Made by a program: the position numbers and the translations under genes | Assembly (NCBI GenBank): GCA_936941155.1 | Contig: CAKZJE010000031.1 | Coordinates: 1 to 64,000, forward strand | Direction of reading: 5' to 3' | DNA length: 64,000 nt | DNA from: an uncultured Methylomonas sp. | Lineage (GTDB): Bacteria; Pseudomonadota; Gammaproteobacteria; Methylococcales; Methylomonadaceae | In this document: positions 61,093 through 64,000 of the stretch, in pieces | Numbering within the stretch: position 1 is the stretch's first letter | Layout: the number at the start of each line of letters is the position of its first letter | The notes under the pieces: generated by a model | Database searches by the model: none | Told to the model about the DNA's origin: nothing | What the model saw: the letters and a program-made list of their open reading frames with translations, nothing else

Positions 61093-62783
61093 CTGAAGAA
61101 GTAACTGAAAAAACAATAAGCAGAGAAGACACAACTAACGCCGCACCTAAATCTAGCAGTGGTTTGTGGATAGGCATTATCGTGTTATTAATTGTGGCAC
61201 TCATTGCAGGAGCTGGCTTTTTCATTTATCAACAATTGCGCTCGCAAGGGGATGATATAGATAAAGAAGACCAGCGTAATCAGAGAATTGAAAAACAAGT
61301 CAGTGATTTTCAAACTCAGCTGGCGACAATGCAATCCCAATTGACTGATGCAACTTCAACCCTGTCAAATGCAGATGAACGTTTTGAGCAAAAAATCTCT
61401 GAACGAGCCAAAACACAGGAAGAAAAGCTTGATGTCACTCGCAAAGAATTGACTGGTGCAGTGTTGCAAATTCAGCGTCAATTAGGCAAAACACGCGGTG
61501 ATTGGCTGATTGCTGATGCTGAATACTTATTAAGTGTAGCAGGACAGCGTTTGCATTTAATGGGTGATGTTGAAACTACCCGCGAAGCCTTAGAAGCCGC
61601 AGATCAACGTTTGCGTGAAAGTGGCGACGCGGCGGTGTTTAAAGTGCGAGAAGAAATTGCGAAAGAATTGGCAACGTTGCGCTCTGTTCCTGATATTGAT
61701 TTAGTTGGCATGTATTCAACATTGCAAAGCTTGAGTGGTCGCGTCAATCAACTGACTTTATTTTTGCCATATCAAGGTAAGCCCGTTGCGAAAAGCACTG
61801 AACATGACAAACATCCTGCTCCTTCTCAAACTTCCTCTGCGTTATTAAATGCCGCGTTAAAACAATTGGATGGCTATGTAACGGTAAGGCACACGGCACA
61901 GCCGATTAAAGCGATTTTGACGCAAGAAGAAGCAGAATTTATTCGTCAGCAATTAAGTTTGAAATTGGAAATGATAAAGCTGGCGTTAGTGCAAAAAAAT
62001 CAACCGTTGTATCACGCAAGTTTAGAAGACGCGCTGGCTTGGTTGGATAAAAACTTTAATAACAACGCAGAAACTCAGCGTTTCACCACAGAATTAAGAC
62101 AACTTGATGCAAACAAACTCAATGCGCAAATGCCTGATATTAGTTTGTCATTAAAAATGTTGCGTGATATTACTAAGTTACGAATCGAAACGGATAAAGC
62201 CTTACCAACTGTTGATTTAGAACATAGTTTAGCCGCACCTAAAGCAGAAGAAGCGAAACCTGTTGAGGTTAAACCGGTAGCTGTTGAACAGCCTGTCGCA
62301 GAAAAAACAACAACTGCTTTGCCGGCTTTAAATATCGAAAAACCAGCAGCGGCTACGCCAGCGACAACAACACAACCCGCTGTAGCAGCTCCGGCAGCAA
62401 CGCCTGCGGCAACTCCAGACGTTAAAAAAGCCGTTGATGCTCCAGTACCAGCTGCGCAACCAGTGAATAAAGCCGCTGCGCCTGTTACAGAAGTTAAAAA
62501 AGTTGCTGATGCGCCAGTGCCAGCAGCACAGCCAAACAATAAAGCGGTTGTGCCAAGCCCTGAAGTTAAAAGAATTACTGACGCACCTGTTGCTCCAGCT
62601 GCGGCCGCAGCTAATAAAACTGCCGTGACCAGCACAACACCAACACCTGTAGCAGAGCCTAAAAAAGCAGCACCAACACCTGTAACAGCAGAAAAAAGTG
62701 TGGTTAAACCTGCTGAGCCTATGAGTAAAATACCCGAAAAAACTGCTCAACCAATAGTGCTTAAGCCTGTTGTTGTTCATTAA
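61089..62783 (+). CDS. hemX: HemX, membrane protein of the haem operon
   Basis: 564 residues. A short cytoplasmic N-terminus and one membrane helix (about 28-52, LWIGIIVLLIVALIAGAGFFIY) precede a coiled coil and the HemX domain (about 55-390, with RGDWLIADAEYLLSVAGQRLHLMGD). A Pro/Ala/Lys-rich tail (about 390-564) has at least three related units with DAPVPAAQP. The function of HemX is not settled. The GTG start overlaps the hemD stop. Confidence 0.9.
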   Translation: MTEEVTEKTISREDTTNAAPKSSSGLWIGIIVLLIVALIAGAGFFIYQQLRSQGDDIDKEDQRNQRIEKQVSDFQTQLATMQSQLTDATSTLSNADERFEQKISERAKTQEEKLDVTRKELTGAVLQIQRQLGKTRGDWLIADAEYLLSVAGQRLHLMGDVETTREALEAADQRLRESGDAAVFKVREEIAKELATLRSVPDIDLVGMYSTLQSLSGRVNQLTLFLPYQGKPVAKSTEHDKHPAPSQTSSALLNAALKQLDGYVTVRHTAQPIKAILTQEEAEFIRQQLSLKLEMIKLALVQKNQPLYHASLEDALAWLDKNFNNNAETQRFTTELRQLDANKLNAQMPDISLSLKMLRDITKLRIETDKALPTVDLEHSLAAPKAEEAKPVEVKPVAVEQPVAEKTTTALPALNIEKPAAATPATTTQPAVAAPAATPAATPDVKKAVDAPVPAAQPVNKAAAPVTEVKKVADAPVPAAQPNNKAVVPSPEVKRITDAPVAPAAAAANKTAVTSTTPTPVAEPKKAAPTPVTAEKSVVKPAEPMSKIPEKTAQPIVLKPVVVH

Positions 62784-62797
62784 GCGAGAGCATGTAT

Positions 62798-64000
62798 ATG
62801 AAAAATATAATTTATTTTCTAGGTTCACTCGCTGTTGCATTGGTCGCAGCATTTTTGGTGCATTATTGGCTATCGGCAAACGACGATCCCGGTTATGTGC
62901 TGCTGGGTTTTGGCGGCTGGTCACTGGAAACATCAATGGTGGTGTTTGCGGTGAGTTCCGTATTTGTCTTTTTCGGCTTTTATGTATTTTTTAGATTGCT
63001 AGGTTGGTTAATTCGCTTGCCTGCACAAATGAAAGCCGGACGCAAAGTAAACAAATTTAATCGCTCACAAGAAGGTTTAATTGCCGGATTAGTCGATTCA
63101 GCGGCTGGCAATTGGGAAAGCGCGGAAAAAACGTTAATCAAACATGCTTCTAATAGCGGCGCACCGTTATTGCATTATTTGACTGCTGCGCGTGCTGCAC
63201 ATTCACGCGGCGCAATGGACAAACGCGATGAGTATTTGCAAAAAGCCATTGATCAAACCGGCGGTTCTGATATTGCGGTAGGCTTAACACAAGCAGAGCT
63301 GCATTTGTCGGCGCAACAATTTGACCACGCCATAGAAACCTTAACTAAGTTAAACTCGATTGATCCTACACATGGCACGGTGCTAAAACTGCTGCATCAA
63401 ACCTATCAACATATTGGTGATTGGGAAGGCTTGCTGAAATTAATTCCATCGTTGTACAAAAATAAAGTATTAATGGAAGCGGAAGTTAAATTACTGGAAA
63501 CGGAAACTTTCAGTCGTTTGTTAAAACAAGCCTCTGCAAGCAATGAAGAAGCTAGAATTCAAGCTGTGTGGGAATCTATGCCGCTGCATATTCAAAATCT
63601 GCGTGATATTTTTAATATCTATTTTGCCGCGATGACCACAATTGGAGCGGGCGTAAAAATTGAAGAGCTGTTAGTGAAAAAAGTAACAGAGCAATGGAAT
63701 GACACCTTGATTGAAATTTTTGCCAATATTGACAACGGCAATGCGACCAATCAACTGGTGACTGCGGAAAGATGGCTGCTTTCTTATCCTGATAATGCGG
63801 TGTTATTGCGAGCTGCTGGAAAAATTTCTTTGCGTTGCCAAGATATAGAAAAAGCGATGAAATATTTTTCTAAAAGTTTGGATAGTGAGCCAACAGTGGC
63901 TGCTTATCATGCGTTGGGGGATTTGTTTTTTGATTTGGACGATAAAGATAAAGCCAGTAAATGCTATAAACGTGGTTTGGAATTAGCAGCGAGTGAAGTG
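62798..64000 (+). CDS. hemY: HemY, tetratricopeptide membrane protein (5' part)
   Basis: 401 codons run to the window edge. Two membrane helices (about 4-24 and 43-65) and TPR-type repeats (from about 90) follow the HemY_N pattern WSLETSMVVFAVSSVFVFF and GYVLLGFGGW. It is the usual last gene of the hemCDXY operon. The ATG at 62798 lies 8 nt after GCGAGAG, with an in-frame ATG two codons earlier. Confidence 0.93.
   Translation, partial: MKNIIYFLGSLAVALVAAFLVHYWLSANDDPGYVLLGFGGWSLETSMVVFAVSSVFVFFGFYVFFRLLGWLIRLPAQMKAGRKVNKFNRSQEGLIAGLVDSAAGNWESAEKTLIKHASNSGAPLLHYLTAARAAHSRGAMDKRDEYLQKAIDQTGGSDIAVGLTQAELHLSAQQFDHAIETLTKLNSIDPTHGTVLKLLHQTYQHIGDWEGLLKLIPSLYKNKVLMEAEVKLLETETFSRLLKQASASNEEARIQAVWESMPLHIQNLRDIFNIYFAAMTTIGAGVKIEELLVKKVTEQWNDTLIEIFANIDNGNATNQLVTAERWLLSYPDNAVLLRAAGKISLRCQDIEKAMKYFSKSLDSEPTVAAYHALGDLFFDLDDKDKASKCYKRGLELAASEV

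Noticed and set aside
62075-62936. Two long minus-strand frames opposite hemX
   Set aside because: They are shadows of the Ala/Pro-rich tail of hemX; composition is extreme and no start region or family pattern exists.

Overview
The window looks like a chromosome segment from an AT-rich gammaproteobacterium. The opening 16S rRNA fragment, the argH-algZ-algR-hemC...hemD-hemX-hemY order, and the yrfG and nudE genes are all typical of that class. The order cannot be fixed from this sequence; a Thiotrichales- or Methylococcales-like lineage would fit the dense dispersed repeats, XisH/XisI, Uma2 and LRR-ROCO genes, but that is inference. Layout: 1-720 holds the 5' end of a leftward rRNA operon with its leader, boxA and two tandem promoters. 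A membrane-anchored multicopper oxidase (0.7-2.5 kb) and yrfG (2.6-3.3 kb) follow. From 3.6 to 12.7 kb lies a leftward type I restriction-modification locus (hsdM, hsdS, hsdR) with four toxin-antitoxin (TA) cassettes or remnants inside it. The island separates yrfG from nudE (13.0 kb), which are divergent neighbours in relatives. Two paralogous LRR-Roc-COR proteins (13.6-16.0 and 18.9-21.5 kb) flank an HD-GYP phosphodiesterase and a MoxR ATPase. A PIN-type TA pair, an SDR, a SplB-like radical SAM protein and a hybrid kinase/HD-GYP response regulator pair follow, then pepN, a small membrane protein and an OmpA lipoprotein. From 32.8 to 37.5 kb is an array of five TA modules plus one Uma2 gene, all leftward and separated by copies of one composite repeat. 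Two envelope proteins, a heavy-metal RND efflux operon (38.6-45.0 kb), a methyltransferase with xisH-xisI, a small secreted protein downstream of a five-repeat PhoB-box array, an alginate-export-type porin, cysE, a hexapeptide acetyltransferase and argH come next. The last 11 kb carries algZ-algR-hemC, then an inserted block (Uma2, a 2OG-Fe(II) dioxygenase, hicBA, a vapC remnant, an HrgA-like protein and an orphan UPF0175 antitoxin), and finally hemD-hemX-hemY, with hemY running off the window. Main observation: several TA cassettes sit between short copies of the end of the gene they adjoin. The hsdM tail is duplicated around the GNAT cassette, hsdS-tail copies lie around the HicA-like cassette, and ROCO start-codon copies lie on either side of the PIN cassette. 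Separately, a 33-nt perfect or near-perfect palindrome lies in frame and in the same phase inside pepN and a ROCO gene, resembling in principle the protein-coding palindromic elements of Rickettsia. A third palindrome sits in the signal-peptide coding region of the efflux adaptor. Other short inverted-repeat elements (ends GTAGGTTGGG) cut off two toxin genes, supplying the stop codon of one.
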